Positions 10,038 through 19,058 of a stretch of DNA of 64,000 nt are shown in pieces. The notes beneath the pieces are model-generated. The model saw only the letters and a list, made by a program, of their open reading frames with translations, was not told where the DNA came from and did not search any database. This DNA is from Rosettibacter primus (GTDB lineage Bacteria > Bacteroidota > Ignavibacteria > Ignavibacteriales > Melioribacteraceae). The first letter of the stretch is position 1. Each line of letters opens with the position of its first letter. The DNA lies in assembly GCF_036860675.1 (NCBI RefSeq), contig NZ_JAYKGK010000001.1:310001-374000 (forward strand), given 5' to 3'. The translations under genes were made by a program, and so were the position numbers.

Positions 10038-11735
10038 TTATTTTGTTAATAACATTTTCCTTGAATAAACTTTTCCATTATAAAAAAGAGAATAAATGTA
10101 AACGCCAGAACTTAAGTTTGAGCCATCAAATTTTATTACATGAATACCAGCATTTTTTTGTTCATTAATTAAAGTAGAAATTTTTCTTCCCAATAAATCA
10201 TAAACTTCTAATTTCACAAATCCATTTGCTGGAATTAAGAATTCAATACTTGTAACAGGATTAAATGGATTTGGATAATTTTGTTGTAATTCAAAATTTT
10301 CTGGTAATGATATTTCATTTTTTTTTACATCAGTAATTACATCGACCAAGCTGTTTAAGTAAACTTCAAGGTTTGTATAGCCTTCAGAATTAACAATATT
10401 TCTGTCATTAGGGTCATTGGGATTTAATTGATGAGAAATTTCCCAATCATCTGGCATTCCATCGTGGTCAGAATCAATTGGGACATTATAAGTATTAAGA
10501 ACGGGCCAGCCGCCTACTTCATTTTGAGAATCAATGATACCTTTTCCGCCACCGCCAAAAGTTTTTCCATATTTTGCTGTTCCAGTTCTTACTTCTTCAA
10601 TTATTCGCAAATCAACAGAATCTCTTTTAGGTAATATTGCACCAGCATATTTTAGAACTAGCTCATAAGCTTCTTCAGGTGATTGAGTAGTAACATCAGC
10701 AATTGGGAATGGAGTATCAACTTTAATTTGCTGCTTTATTGTATTTGAAACACCCTGAACACCAATGCCCCAATTATCTGCTGTTGCATCTGGATAACCA
10801 AAAACAAAATTGTCTGCTACATAAAATTTCCCATAACCTGTGTTCGTTCCGCTATCCTGAGTAGGATTCAAAATTCTTTTTACAACACCTGAATTGGTCG
10901 CTGGTCCTGGTTTATAATAATTTAACCTCACATTTTGATTTCCTTCTTCGCCACCATAAACACTGTTTCCACCCCAGTTATAAATAACGTTATTAACAAA
11001 GTCTACAATTTCTTTGGCAGGCTGTTTATGATATCGGCTACCGTTAAATCTTGGATTTCGACTAGAATGATGCGCCAATAAGTTATGATGAAAAGTTGCA
11101 CCCATTCCGCCCCAAATTCCACCATAACCATGAGCACCTTTACTATGGTAAGAATTATATAATGATTCAGAAATTATGCACCATTGCATCGTAAAATTTT
11201 GATTGTCATAAAAGCTTGCTGTTTCATCAATACTCCAGGACATTGAGCAGTGGTCAATAATAATATTTTTATAAGGTACTCTTATTGAAGCCGAATCTTT
11301 ACCTGTACCAGAAATTGCATCACTCTCAAGTTTATAAATATCTCCCAATCTAAATCTTAAGAATCTAATAATAACATTGTTTGCGCTAAGAATTACAGGA
11401 TAATCAGCAATACAAATTCCATCACCTGGTGCTGTTTGACCTGCAATTGTTAAATCACCATTTTTAATTGATAAATTCGATTTTAATCTTATTGTGCCGG
11501 ATACTCTAAATACAATAGTTCTTGGACCTTTTTGATTTATTGCATATCTAAGACTGCCGGGATTATTATTATCTTCAAGAGTGGTAACTTCATACACAGC
11601 ACCACCACGACCACCAGTAGTAAATCTTCCATAACCTTCTGCACCGGGGAAAGCTAAGGTCTGGGATAAAGATTTACTGTTAATTAAAAATGATATCAGA
11701 ATAAAAATTTGAATAAGGTAATTTTTACGTAACAT
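10038..11735 (-). CDS. Secreted PL1-type pectate lyase with T9SS type A sorting domain
   Basis: This 565-residue protein has a signal peptide (about residues 1-25). Residues 27-390 show the pectate lyase right-handed helix: AFPGAEGYGRFTTGGRGG at the start, IIIDHCSMSWSIDE (D161, D170, E171, calcium-site region) and HHSSRNPRFNG (catalytic arginine region R226-R229). A calcium-loop-like DSDHDGMPDDWE lies near residue 425. Residues 477-565 are a textbook T9SS type A domain: QNYPNPFNPVTSI, VYDLLGRKI, SGVYIYSL and final RKMLLTK. The enzyme cleaves polygalacturonan by beta-elimination, producing the unsaturated uronates handled by the GH105 enzyme and KduI. It is the first gene of the outer pectin block; 351 bp of non-coding sequence separates it from kduD, so it probably has its own promoter. 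Confidence 0.94.
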   Translation of the reverse strand: MLRKNYLIQIFILISFLINSKSLSQTLAFPGAEGYGRFTTGGRGGAVYEVTTLEDNNNPGSLRYAINQKGPRTIVFRVSGTIRLKSNLSIKNGDLTIAGQTAPGDGICIADYPVILSANNVIIRFLRFRLGDIYKLESDAISGTGKDSASIRVPYKNIIIDHCSMSWSIDETASFYDNQNFTMQWCIISESLYNSYHSKGAHGYGGIWGGMGATFHHNLLAHHSSRNPRFNGSRYHKQPAKEIVDFVNNVIYNWGGNSVYGGEEGNQNVRLNYYKPGPATNSGVVKRILNPTQDSGTNTGYGKFYVADNFVFGYPDATADNWGIGVQGVSNTIKQQIKVDTPFPIADVTTQSPEEAYELVLKYAGAILPKRDSVDLRIIEEVRTGTAKYGKTFGGGGKGIIDSQNEVGGWPVLNTYNVPIDSDHDGMPDDWEISHQLNPNDPNDRNIVNSEGYTNLEVYLNSLVDVITDVKKNEISLPENFELQQNYPNPFNPVTSIEFLIPANGFVKLEVYDLLGRKISTLINEQKNAGIHVIKFDGSNLSSGVYIYSLFYNGKVYSRKMLLTK

Positions 11736-11828
11736 AAATTTCTCATTTAATAATACATTTTTATTTGAAGATTCTTCAATTGATATATTAACAATTTTCT
11801 TCCAAATTTCACTGCTAACATCTGCTGT

Positions 11829-11877
11829 ATCTGCGTAAAAATTTTTTCTTGCTGATTTCGCAGAGATTTACGCAGAT
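11829..11877. repeat. Inverted repeat of the CTGCGTAAA family
   Basis: Perfect 11-bp arms ATCTGCGTAAA and TTTACGCAGAT are separated by 27 bp. The layout resembles the TCTGTGT-type elements near the transketolase gene (13749-13828) but with a different sequence. No coding content. A dispersed non-coding repeat is the best guess; only one copy of this type is in the window. Confidence 0.6.
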
Positions 11878-11896
11878 TAGGATATTGTTATTTTAG

Positions 11897-11928
11897 ATTC
11901 TTCGTCCGCCTAATGGCGGACTCAGAAT
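11897..11928. repeat. REP-like hairpin with GTCCGCC/GGCGGAC core
   Basis: A stem-loop has 14-bp arms with two mismatches, an inner perfect GTCCGCC/GGCGGAC stem and a TAAT loop. The same TCCGCC...GGCGGA core recurs four times inside the tRNA-derived tandem array at 26495-26820. That recurrence supports a mobile or dispersed palindromic repeat rather than a simple terminator; there is no T-run after it on either strand. Confidence 0.65.
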
Positions 11929-12086
11929 GACTTTATTATATTTTACTGACCGGTATCTTTAAAGAACAAGTATAAATACTTTTATAAAAATCTTTTCTTT
12001 TACTTTTTTCCTCATACACATAATAATTAAATAGCTACATTCCAATTTATGCTTTACTTAAACGCTAAAATGATTATCGAAAAAAA

Positions 12087-12848
12087 TTATCTTCCCATCC
12101 AGCCGCCATCAACGACAAGCACTGCACCATTAACATAATTTGAAGCATCTGAACAAAGGAATACCATAGCACCCATTAAATCTTCTGGTGTTCCCCATCT
12201 TCCTGCTGGTATTCTATCAAGTATAGCTTTATTTCTTACAGGGTCTTCTCTTAATGGACGAGTATTTTCTGTTGCTATGTAACCTGGTGCAATTGCATTA
12301 ACTGTCACACCTTTTGAAGCCCACTCATTTGCAAAAGCCATAGTTAATTGTTTAACACCACCTTTAGATGCAGCATAACCAGGAACTAAAATTCCACCTT
12401 GAAATGACAACAACGAAGCAACAAAAACAATTTTGCCATAACCACGAGCAACCATATCTTTTCCAAATTCTCTTGTCAAAATAAATTGTGCTGTAAGATT
12501 AATTTCAATCACTCTATCCCACCAATCATCTGGATGTTCAGCTATTGGCTTGCGCATAATTGTTCCTGCATTGTTCACCAAAATATCAATTCGTGGAAAA
12601 TCTTTTTTAACTTGATTAATAAATTCATAAGTCGATTCTCTTTTTGAAAAGTCTGCAACATAATATTTAAATTTTCTGCCAGCAGCTGTAACTAATTTTT
12701 CTGTTTCTGCAAAATCATCAACATATGATACACCTATAATATCTGCACCAGCTTCTGCTAAAGCTTGGGCATATTTTTGCCCTATGCCTTGATTGGAACC
12801 AGTTACAATTGCAACTTTTCCATCCAATCTAAATAAATCTAATATCAT
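12087..12848 (-). CDS. kduD: 2-dehydro-3-deoxy-D-gluconate 5-dehydrogenase (KduD)
   Basis: This 253-residue classical short-chain dehydrogenase has the cofactor loop TGSNQGIG (about residues 17-24), NNAG near 91 and the catalytic YAASK near 158. Length and KduD-like stretches (MILDLFRLDGKVAIVTG, HPDDWWDRVIEINL, NYVNGAVLVVDGGWMGR) match the E. coli and Bacillus enzymes. It interconverts 2,5-diketo-3-deoxygluconate and KDG with NAD(H), the step after KduI in unsaturated-uronate breakdown. An AAGGAG site lies just upstream of the ATG, and kduI ends 35 bp upstream. Pathway neighbours make the assignment strong even though the SDR family is broad. Confidence 0.93.
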   Translation of the reverse strand: MILDLFRLDGKVAIVTGSNQGIGQKYAQALAEAGADIIGVSYVDDFAETEKLVTAAGRKFKYYVADFSKRESTYEFINQVKKDFPRIDILVNNAGTIMRKPIAEHPDDWWDRVIEINLTAQFILTREFGKDMVARGYGKIVFVASLLSFQGGILVPGYAASKGGVKQLTMAFANEWASKGVTVNAIAPGYIATENTRPLREDPVRNKAILDRIPAGRWGTPEDLMGAMVFLCSDASNYVNGAVLVVDGGWMGR

Positions 12849-12883
12849 AATTTATTCTCCTTTTTAATTGACAATATTGATTT

Positions 12884-13717
12884 CTATCTTAAATCTGTCA
12901 TTGCAATCCAATCCATATCATCAAATACTTGATTTTCACCGCCCATTGCCCAGATGAAAGAATAACTTTGAGTTCCACAACCTGAATGTAATGACCAGCT
13001 TGTTGAAAGCACTGCCTGTCTATCTCGGATTATCAAATGTCTTGTTTCTGTTGGTTCTCCAATTAAATGAACAACAAATGCATCAGGTTTTAAATTAAAA
13101 TACATATAAACTTCCGATCTTCTTTGATGTGTGTGAGCGGGCATAGTATTCCAGACACTTCCATCTTCAAGTTCTGTTAATCCCATCGCAATTTGACATG
13201 TGGGTAAAATCTCTGGCAAAATATATTGATGAATTGTTCTTTTATTTGATGTCTCTACAGAACCAAGATGACGATGAATTGCATCGTCATATTTTATATG
13301 TTTTGATGGATATTCCTTATGAGCTGGATAACTTACAAAATAAAATTGAGCTGGATTTGATTCATTATCGCTTTCAAAAATTACCTCTTTAGTTCCTCTT
13401 CCAATATACAAAGCATCTTTGTTGTTCATTTCATATTCTTTACCATCAAGAATAATTTTACCTTTGCTGCCAATATTAATCACACCAATTTCCCTTCTTT
13501 CACAAAAATATTCAGCAGCCATTTCTTTTTTCGAGGCTGTTAATTTTAACGATTGACCAGATGGTACTGCAGAACCTGTAATTGAACGGTCAATATCTGA
13601 GTAAACCATTGGAATTTGATTTACTTGAAATAAATTTTCTATTAAAAAAGATTTACGAAGTTCATCAGTTGTCATCTTTTTAAATCCATTAGGATCAGGT
13701 GAGTATCTTACTTCCAT
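12884..13717 (-). CDS. kduI: 5-keto-4-deoxyuronate isomerase (KduI)
   Basis: The protein has 277 residues from the chosen ATG at 13717 (MEVRYSPDPNGFKKMTT), matching the roughly 278 residues of E. coli KduI. The frame stays open to 13774, but those 19 codons run towards the palindromic repeat, while an AGAGGA site sits 5-6 bp upstream of 13717; the shorter start is preferred. The cupin zinc site is visible as PAHTHQRRSEVYMYF (two His and a Glu), with ILPEILPTCQIAMGLTELE before it and WSLHSGCGTQSYSFIWAMGGEN after it. It converts 4-deoxy-5-ketouronate from pectate lyase/GH105 action into 2,5-diketo-3-deoxygluconate. It lies between the tkt duplication and kduD. Confidence 0.94.
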   Translation of the reverse strand: MEVRYSPDPNGFKKMTTDELRKSFLIENLFQVNQIPMVYSDIDRSITGSAVPSGQSLKLTASKKEMAAEYFCERREIGVINIGSKGKIILDGKEYEMNNKDALYIGRGTKEVIFESDNESNPAQFYFVSYPAHKEYPSKHIKYDDAIHRHLGSVETSNKRTIHQYILPEILPTCQIAMGLTELEDGSVWNTMPAHTHQRRSEVYMYFNLKPDAFVVHLIGEPTETRHLIIRDRQAVLSTSWSLHSGCGTQSYSFIWAMGGENQVFDDMDWIAMTDLR

Positions 13718-13748
13718 AATTTTCCTCTCAATTATTATTAAAATGTTG

Positions 13749-13828
13749 GAACACAGATGACACTGATAATACAAGATTTACACAGATTTATCCTGTGGTC
13801 ATCTGTCTAATCTGTGTCATCTGTGTTC
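13749..13828. repeat. Palindromic element (TCTGTGTCATCTGTGTTC type), copy A
   Basis: An 80-bp element has perfect 15-bp terminal inverted repeats GAACACAGATGACAC and GTGTCATCTGTGTTC around a semi-repetitive core containing ACACAGATT and AATCTGTG. A near-identical copy lies at 14071-14147. It has no coding potential and no transposase, so a dispersed non-autonomous repeat is likely. It sits in the leader of kduI. Confidence 0.8.
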
Positions 13829-13833
13829 TATTT

Positions 13834-14070
13834 TTATAACCAGTTTTTAATTTTTCAGCTACTTGCTTCCCAGTCAAACCAAATTTTTATGCTCTCCCCA
13901 TCCTGTCATACTTGCTGCTTCAATAATTACCACAGGAACATTATTCGGGAACAATGATTTTTTATATTCATCACTTTGCTTTTCAAACAATTCTTTTGAT
14001 GGAATTGACACAACTCTTATTGATAAATCATTCGAAAGAATTTTTTTAGCTTCAACAGCAACTGGGACTT
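13834..14070 (-). pseudogene. Decayed duplicate of the transketolase 3' end
   Basis: This stretch repeats 14152-14460 (the last part of the transketolase gene) almost base for base from the stop codon region through TTCAACAGCAACTGGGACTT. It lacks about 72 bp in the middle (after CAAATTTTT) and has lost one T in a run near the stop, which shifts frame. It ends abruptly at 14070, where palindromic copy B begins. The few point differences suggest a recent event. It is not expressed as a protein. Confidence 0.88.
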
Positions 14071-14147
14071 CACAGATGACACTGATAATACAAGATTTAC
14101 ACAGATTTATCCTGTGGTCATTTGTCTAATCTGTGTCATCTGTGTTC
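14071..14147. repeat. Palindromic element (TCTGTGTCATCTGTGTTC type), copy B
   Basis: This copy matches copy A at 13749-13828 from CACAGATGACAC onward with one visible mismatch, lacking the outer few bases on its left side. It lies right after the tkt stop codon. Together with the tkt remnant it forms a tandem duplication unit (element plus tkt 3' end). Confidence 0.8.
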
Positions 14148-14151
14148 TATT

Positions 14152-16146
14152 TTATAACCAGTTTTTAATTTTTTCAGCTACTTGCTTCCCTGTCAAACCA
14201 AATTTTTCTGCTAAGATTTTATAAGGTGCTGATGCACCAAATCTTTCTATTCCTACTCTTAATAATTTTTGTCTGAATAAATCTCCCCATCCTGTCATAC
14301 TTGCTGCTTCAATAATAACCACAGGAACATTATTCGGGAACAATGATTTTTTATATTCATCACTTTGCTTTTCAAACAATTCTTTTGATGGAATTGACAC
14401 AACTCTTATTGATAAATCATTCGAAAGAATTTTTTTAGCTTCAACAGCAACTGGGACTTCAGAACCACTTGCCGCAATAACTAAATCAAGTTTACCTTCT
14501 TTTTCTCTGGAAACTATATATGCACCTTTTTGAATATCCTTTGGATTAAAATCAGAATCTCTTTCAAAAGCATCAATTTTTTGTCTTGTTAAAATTAAAG
14601 CAACTGGACCTTCTTTGTGTCTTAATGCAATTGACCAAGCCATAGCAGTTTCAATTCCATCAGCAGGACGAATAACTGTAACATTAGGAATTGCACGCAA
14701 TACTGCTAAGTGCTCAACTGGTTGATGAGTAGGTCCATCTTCACCAACAAAAATTGAATCGTGTGTAAAAACATAAATTACTGGAATTTCCATAATTGCA
14801 GCAAGACGAATAGTTGGTCGCATATAATCAGAAAATACAAAGAATGTTGCACCAAAAGGTCTAAATCCACCATAAAGAGCAATACCATTAATTATAGCAC
14901 CCATAGCATGTTCACGAATTCCGAAATGGAAATTTCTTCCGTTAAATTTGTTTGGTGCAATTGACTCAAAATCTTTCATGTAAGTATTTGTTGATGGAGC
15001 TAAATCTGCAGAACCACCTATAAAATTAGGAACTAATTGAGCAATCTTTTGAATTACTTTACTTGAAAGTGAACGAGTAGCATTTGGTTCTTTTGGAGCA
15101 GCTGCTAATAATTCTTCTTCAAGATTTTCTGGCAGCCAGTTATTTAAATATTTATTCAGCAATTCTGCTTTTTCAGGATTTGATTTTTTCCAGTTATCAA
15201 AATCATTTTGCCATTGGTCATAAATTTTTTTCAGTTCATTTTTTCTATCTTCAAAAAGTTTTTTTACTTCATCAGGTACATAAAATTCTTTATCAATTGG
15301 CCAACCAAGATTTTTCTTTGTAGCTAATAATTCATCTTCACCTAGCGGAGCTCCATGAACTTCTGCAGTATCAACTTTATTTGGACTGCCGTAACCAATG
15401 TGAGAACGAGTGATAATTAAAGTTGGTTTTTCTTTTTCATTCTGAGCTTCGATAATTGCTTTTCGAATTCCATCGTGGTCATAAGCATCAGTTTTTAAAA
15501 CCTGCCAGCCATATGCTTCAAATCTTTTTTGAATATCTTCGGAAAAAGTTATTTCAGTGTTACCTTCTATAGTTATATGATTATCATCATAGAAATAAAT
15601 AATATTTCCTAATTTTAGATGACCGGCTATTGAAGCAGCTTCGTGAGAAATTCCTTCCATTAAATCGCCATCGCTAACTATAGCATAAATATAATGATTG
15701 CCAAACAATTGATTTTTTTCATCATTAAATCTTGCAGCAATCATTTTAGCTGCTATAGCCATACCGACACCATTTCCAAAGCCTTGACCAAGAGGACCAG
15801 TTGTAGTTTCAATACCAGGCAATAAACCATATTCAGGGTGTCCAGCAGTTCTGCTTCCCCATTGTCTAAAGGATTTTAAGTCGTCAATTGTAACATCATA
15901 ACCGCTCAAATGAAGTAAAGTATAAATTAACATTGAACCATGACCAGCAGAAAGGATAAAACGGTCGCGATTATACCACTTTGGGTCATCTGGATTGTGT
16001 GTAAGAAATTCAGTCCACAAAATCATAGCAACATCAGCCATGCCCATTGGCATACCAGGATGACCAGAATTTGCCTTTTGAACACCTTCTGCAGCTAAGA
16101 TTCTTATAGTATTTGCTGCTAATTTTTTTAACTCGGTATTAGTCAT
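14152..16146 (-). CDS. tkt: Transketolase
   Basis: This 664-residue protein spans the whole transketolase fold. The N-terminal thiamine-diphosphate domain has KANSGHPGMPMGMA (residues 24-37), SAGHGSML, GPLGQGFGNGVGMA and the GDLMEG...YDDNHITI cofactor motif (about 155-190). The pyrimidine domain has IREHAMGAIINGIALYGG and FVGEDGPTHQPVEHL (about 465). The C-terminal domain ends VAEKIKNWL. It moves two-carbon units between pentose and hexose phosphates. An AGGAGA site precedes the ATG. It lies between gnd and kduI on the same strand, so the pentose phosphate and uronate genes share a region. Its own 3' end has been duplicated downstream (13834-14070), but this copy is intact. Confidence 0.96.
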   Translation of the reverse strand: MTNTELKKLAANTIRILAAEGVQKANSGHPGMPMGMADVAMILWTEFLTHNPDDPKWYNRDRFILSAGHGSMLIYTLLHLSGYDVTIDDLKSFRQWGSRTAGHPEYGLLPGIETTTGPLGQGFGNGVGMAIAAKMIAARFNDEKNQLFGNHYIYAIVSDGDLMEGISHEAASIAGHLKLGNIIYFYDDNHITIEGNTEITFSEDIQKRFEAYGWQVLKTDAYDHDGIRKAIIEAQNEKEKPTLIITRSHIGYGSPNKVDTAEVHGAPLGEDELLATKKNLGWPIDKEFYVPDEVKKLFEDRKNELKKIYDQWQNDFDNWKKSNPEKAELLNKYLNNWLPENLEEELLAAAPKEPNATRSLSSKVIQKIAQLVPNFIGGSADLAPSTNTYMKDFESIAPNKFNGRNFHFGIREHAMGAIINGIALYGGFRPFGATFFVFSDYMRPTIRLAAIMEIPVIYVFTHDSIFVGEDGPTHQPVEHLAVLRAIPNVTVIRPADGIETAMAWSIALRHKEGPVALILTRQKIDAFERDSDFNPKDIQKGAYIVSREKEGKLDLVIAASGSEVPVAVEAKKILSNDLSIRVVSIPSKELFEKQSDEYKKSLFPNNVPVVIIEAASMTGWGDLFRQKLLRVGIERFGASAPYKILAEKFGLTGKQVAEKIKNWL

Positions 16147-16258
16147 TATTATAGTCTCCTAATTTTAATAGATAAATCACACAAATCTAATAATTTTATC
16201 ATTTAGTCAGAACCTAAAACATAAATTCAATAATAATTTTTATAAAAAAGTGTCAAAA

Positions 16259-17710
16259 TTACACATTATATGTTGTTGAAGAAGTAGTTCCACCTCTTCC
16301 TGTCCAATTTGTATGGAAGAATTCACCTCTTGGTCTATCAACTCTTTCATAAGTATGAGCACCAAAATAATCACGTTGAGCTTGCAATAAATTAGCAGGC
16401 AGTCTTCCATTTCTATAACCATCAAAGAAATTTAATGCAGTCGATAAAGCTGGAATCCAGATTCCATTTGATATAGCTGTTGTTACAACTCTTCTCCAGG
16501 ATTCTTGAGAAGATTCAACTTTTTCTTTAAAGAATGGGTCAAGAATTAGATTAGATAGATTTGGATTTTTATCAAATGCTTCTTTAATTTTTCCCAAAAA
16601 TATAGAACGAATAATACAACCACCGCGCCACATCAAAGCTATTCCACCATAATTTAAATTCCAGCCGTATTCTTTTGCAGCTTCGCGCATAAGCATAAAC
16701 CCTTGAGCATAAGATATGATTTTGGAAGCATAAAGTGCTTTTCGCAAATCATCAATAAATTGTTTTTTATCTCCATCAAATTTGGGTCTAGGACCAGAAA
16801 TTACTTTTGAAGCCTCAACTCTTTCTTCTTTTAATGCTGAAAGAGCACGAGCATAAACAGCTTCGCCAATTAATGTTAAAGGAATTCCGGTATCAAGAGA
16901 AGCGATTACTGTCCATTTGCCTGTACCTTTTTGTCCTGCGGCATCAAGAATTTTTTCTACAAGTGGTTGACCATCTTCATCTTTATAAGCAAGAATATCG
17001 CGGGTAATTTCTATCAAATAACTTTGGAGTTCACCTTCATTCCATTCTTTAAATATGTTATGCATTTCTTCATAACTTAACCCGAGCAAATCTTTCATAA
17101 TTTGATAAGTTTCACAAATTAACTGCATATCACCATATTCAATTCCATTATGAACCATTTTAACAAAATGACCTGCACCATTTTCACCAACCCAATCACA
17201 GCAAGGACTGCCATCTTCAACTTTTGCTGCAATAGCTTGAAAAATTGTCTTTACATGTTCCCATGCTTTTGGTGAACCACCTGGCATAATTGAAGGACCT
17301 CTTAATGCACCTTCTTCGCCACCAGATACTCCAGTACCAATAAAAAGAAATCCTTTTTCTTCCAAATATTTTGTTCTTCTAATTGTATCAGGAAAATGTG
17401 AATTACCACCGTCAATGATTATATCACCTGGTTCTAAATGTGGAATTAATAATTCAATAAAATCATCAACTGGTTTACCAGCTTTGACCATTAACATTAT
17501 CTTACGAGGCTTTTTCAAATTAGCAACTAATTCTTCAATTGAATGAGTACCAATTATATTTTTTCCTTTTCCTCTGCCATTAATAAAATTATCAACTTTT
17601 TCAATTGTACGATTATAAACTGCTACAGTAAAACCGTGACTTTCCATATTCAAAACTAAATTTTCTCCCATCACTGCAAGACCAATCAATCCAATATCTG
17701 CTTTACTCAT
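16259..17710 (-). CDS. gnd: 6-phosphogluconate dehydrogenase, decarboxylating
   Basis: This 483-residue protein has the N-terminal Rossmann motif GLAVMGENLVLNM (about residues 10-22), the NADP-binding NRT, and the family signature around GHFVKMVHNGIEYGDMQ (about 182-198) with the catalytic Lys and the HNxxEY substrate residues. The all-alpha C-terminal half ends in a Gly/Thr tail after HTNWTGRGG, as in long-form Gnd. It converts 6-phosphogluconate to ribulose-5-phosphate and CO2. A GGAGG site lies upstream of the ATG. It sits 19 bp downstream of the LarA-like gene and 112 bp upstream of tkt. No glucose-6-phosphate dehydrogenase or gluconolactonase is in the window, which suggests that its substrate here comes from gluconate or uronate metabolism. 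Confidence 0.95.
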   Translation of the reverse strand: MSKADIGLIGLAVMGENLVLNMESHGFTVAVYNRTIEKVDNFINGRGKGKNIIGTHSIEELVANLKKPRKIMLMVKAGKPVDDFIELLIPHLEPGDIIIDGGNSHFPDTIRRTKYLEEKGFLFIGTGVSGGEEGALRGPSIMPGGSPKAWEHVKTIFQAIAAKVEDGSPCCDWVGENGAGHFVKMVHNGIEYGDMQLICETYQIMKDLLGLSYEEMHNIFKEWNEGELQSYLIEITRDILAYKDEDGQPLVEKILDAAGQKGTGKWTVIASLDTGIPLTLIGEAVYARALSALKEERVEASKVISGPRPKFDGDKKQFIDDLRKALYASKIISYAQGFMLMREAAKEYGWNLNYGGIALMWRGGCIIRSIFLGKIKEAFDKNPNLSNLILDPFFKEKVESSQESWRRVVTTAISNGIWIPALSTALNFFDGYRNGRLPANLLQAQRDYFGAHTYERVDRPRGEFFHTNWTGRGGTTSSTTYNV

Positions 17711-17729
17711 TATTATCCTCCTTTATTTT

Positions 17730-18998
17730 TTAATTAAATTTTCCTTTATAAGCCCATAAACCTAAGGCTGGATTAGATATAAAAAATATTTCTTCACCAT
17801 CAACTTCATTAAAGCCATCTTTTAATTTTTCTGGATTATACTTTTTAATCATAGTATTCAAATCAGCATAATTGAAATTAACGCTTTCAATTTCTTCTTT
17901 TGATAAATGACCTGGACAATAAGTTATTGTAAATCTATTTTCAGAAGAACCATGAATTAAATGAGCAGCTGCACTTAAATTATTTTTTAAGTCATCATTT
18001 TCTTCAACATACTTTAATATTTCAGGAGTTGTTTTATAGCCATATTTTCTAATCAATCGATCAATTTCTTTATCTTCTCCAAATTCCTTTAAGCCAGGAG
18101 CTAATACGATTAATTCACCATTATCTGCAATTGCCATTCTTGTTCTATAAATGCTTTTATTGCCAAGCCAAGTACTTTTAAATTCATGAGGGTCGAGATA
18201 CACAACAATTTTTTTCAGTGGTTCATCGAGCATTTCAAAATTTACCTTCAATGAAAGTTCAGATGCAAGTTTGAAGCATTCAAAATCATCACCTATGTAT
18301 AATCCCCGCATTACTAAATTGTCATTTTCATCTTTTCCGATTACAGTAAGTATATAGATAATTGGAAGATTATTAGCAAAATTTTCAGATGCATAATTCA
18401 AAACTTGACGGACAGGATTTTCAGCTCTTCCCATTATTCTTTCCATTCCATAAACAGCTCCAAGGAAATGGCTTTTGTTAATTCCTTCCTTGCCACCTGT
18501 ACCAACAAAAATATTTTTATTATAATTAGCCATTCCAATTACTTCATGTGGCACAACTTGACCAATTGATAAAATTAAATCAAAGTTACCTTCCACAAGT
18601 AATTTATTAACTTGAGCCGGCCAGGAATAATTCAATTTGCCTTCTGAAACTTGATAAACAAATTCATAAGGAACTTCACCTAAAGTTACTAAATCTTCTC
18701 TCCATCTATGCACTCTAAATAAATTTTTAGGAACATTGCCAAACATGGTTTCAATTTCATAATCAGTCATTGGGGCATGAGTTCCTAAAGCTGGAAGAAT
18801 ATCAGTTAAATTATTTCGATAATATTCGTAAACATAACGAGTTATATCTCCAGCCTTAGAGTGATATCGAGTGAAATCTGGAGGAATAGCAAGTACTTTT
18901 TTCTTTTTGCCTAATTTATCTAAAGCTGAAAAAAGTCCATGTATAACATCATTTTCAGAAAGTATTGTATCAATTGAACCACATGCAAAATAAATCAT
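17730..18998 (-). CDS. LarA-superfamily (DUF2088) nickel-pincer racemase/epimerase, possible D-gluconate/D-mannonate 2-epimerase
   Basis: The protein has 422 residues from ATG 18998 (MIYFACGSID), which has a TGAGG site 5-6 bp upstream; a TTG at 19028 would add ten residues and is less likely. The catalytic set of lactate racemase LarA is spaced exactly as expected: H151 in VVPHEV, K161 in NYNKNIF and H177 in NKSHFLG (10 and 16 apart, as H174, K184 and H200 of LarA), plus H74 in LGTHAPM and the PPDFTR loop. It should use the nickel-pincer nucleotide cofactor, whose LarB/C/E makers are not in the window. The superfamily includes characterised lactate, malate and D-gluconate 2-epimerases. Placement between gnd and a PfkB kinase in a uronate cluster favours a sugar-acid substrate. 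Fold and cofactor are well supported; the substrate is inferred. Confidence 0.85.
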   Translation of the reverse strand: MIYFACGSIDTILSENDVIHGLFSALDKLGKKKKVLAIPPDFTRYHSKAGDITRYVYEYYRNNLTDILPALGTHAPMTDYEIETMFGNVPKNLFRVHRWREDLVTLGEVPYEFVYQVSEGKLNYSWPAQVNKLLVEGNFDLILSIGQVVPHEVIGMANYNKNIFVGTGGKEGINKSHFLGAVYGMERIMGRAENPVRQVLNYASENFANNLPIIYILTVIGKDENDNLVMRGLYIGDDFECFKLASELSLKVNFEMLDEPLKKIVVYLDPHEFKSTWLGNKSIYRTRMAIADNGELIVLAPGLKEFGEDKEIDRLIRKYGYKTTPEILKYVEENDDLKNNLSAAAHLIHGSSENRFTITYCPGHLSKEEIESVNFNYADLNTMIKKYNPEKLKDGFNEVDGEEIFFISNPALGLWAYKGKFN

Positions 18999-19058
18999 AG
19001 CTGCCTCATAAAATAGAGTTGCTCCCAATAATTTTATGTAAACAACTCTTTTCTAAAA

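Larger units (their letters stand above)
11736..12086. other. Intergenic region with two inverted-repeat elements
   Basis: The 351 bp between kduD and the pectate lyase gene contain no convincing reading frame. They hold two palindromic elements (11829-11877 and 11897-11928) in otherwise AT-rich sequence. The part next to 11735 should contain the promoter of the pectate lyase block, but I could not pick out clear promoter boxes. Confidence 0.6.

Noticed and set aside
12884..13774. Longer KduI start at 13774
   Set aside because: The extra 19 codons have no ribosome site and do not resemble KduI, whereas the ATG at 13717 has AGAGGA upstream and gives the family length.
13863..14129. Plus-strand open frame over the tkt duplication
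   Set aside because: It runs antisense through the decayed tkt copy and into the palindrome; composition and context give no support for a gene.
13749..14147. Insertion sequence with terminal inverted repeats
   Set aside because: The palindromic copies are only about 80 bp and the DNA between them is a tkt fragment. There is no transposase and no target-site duplication that I can see.
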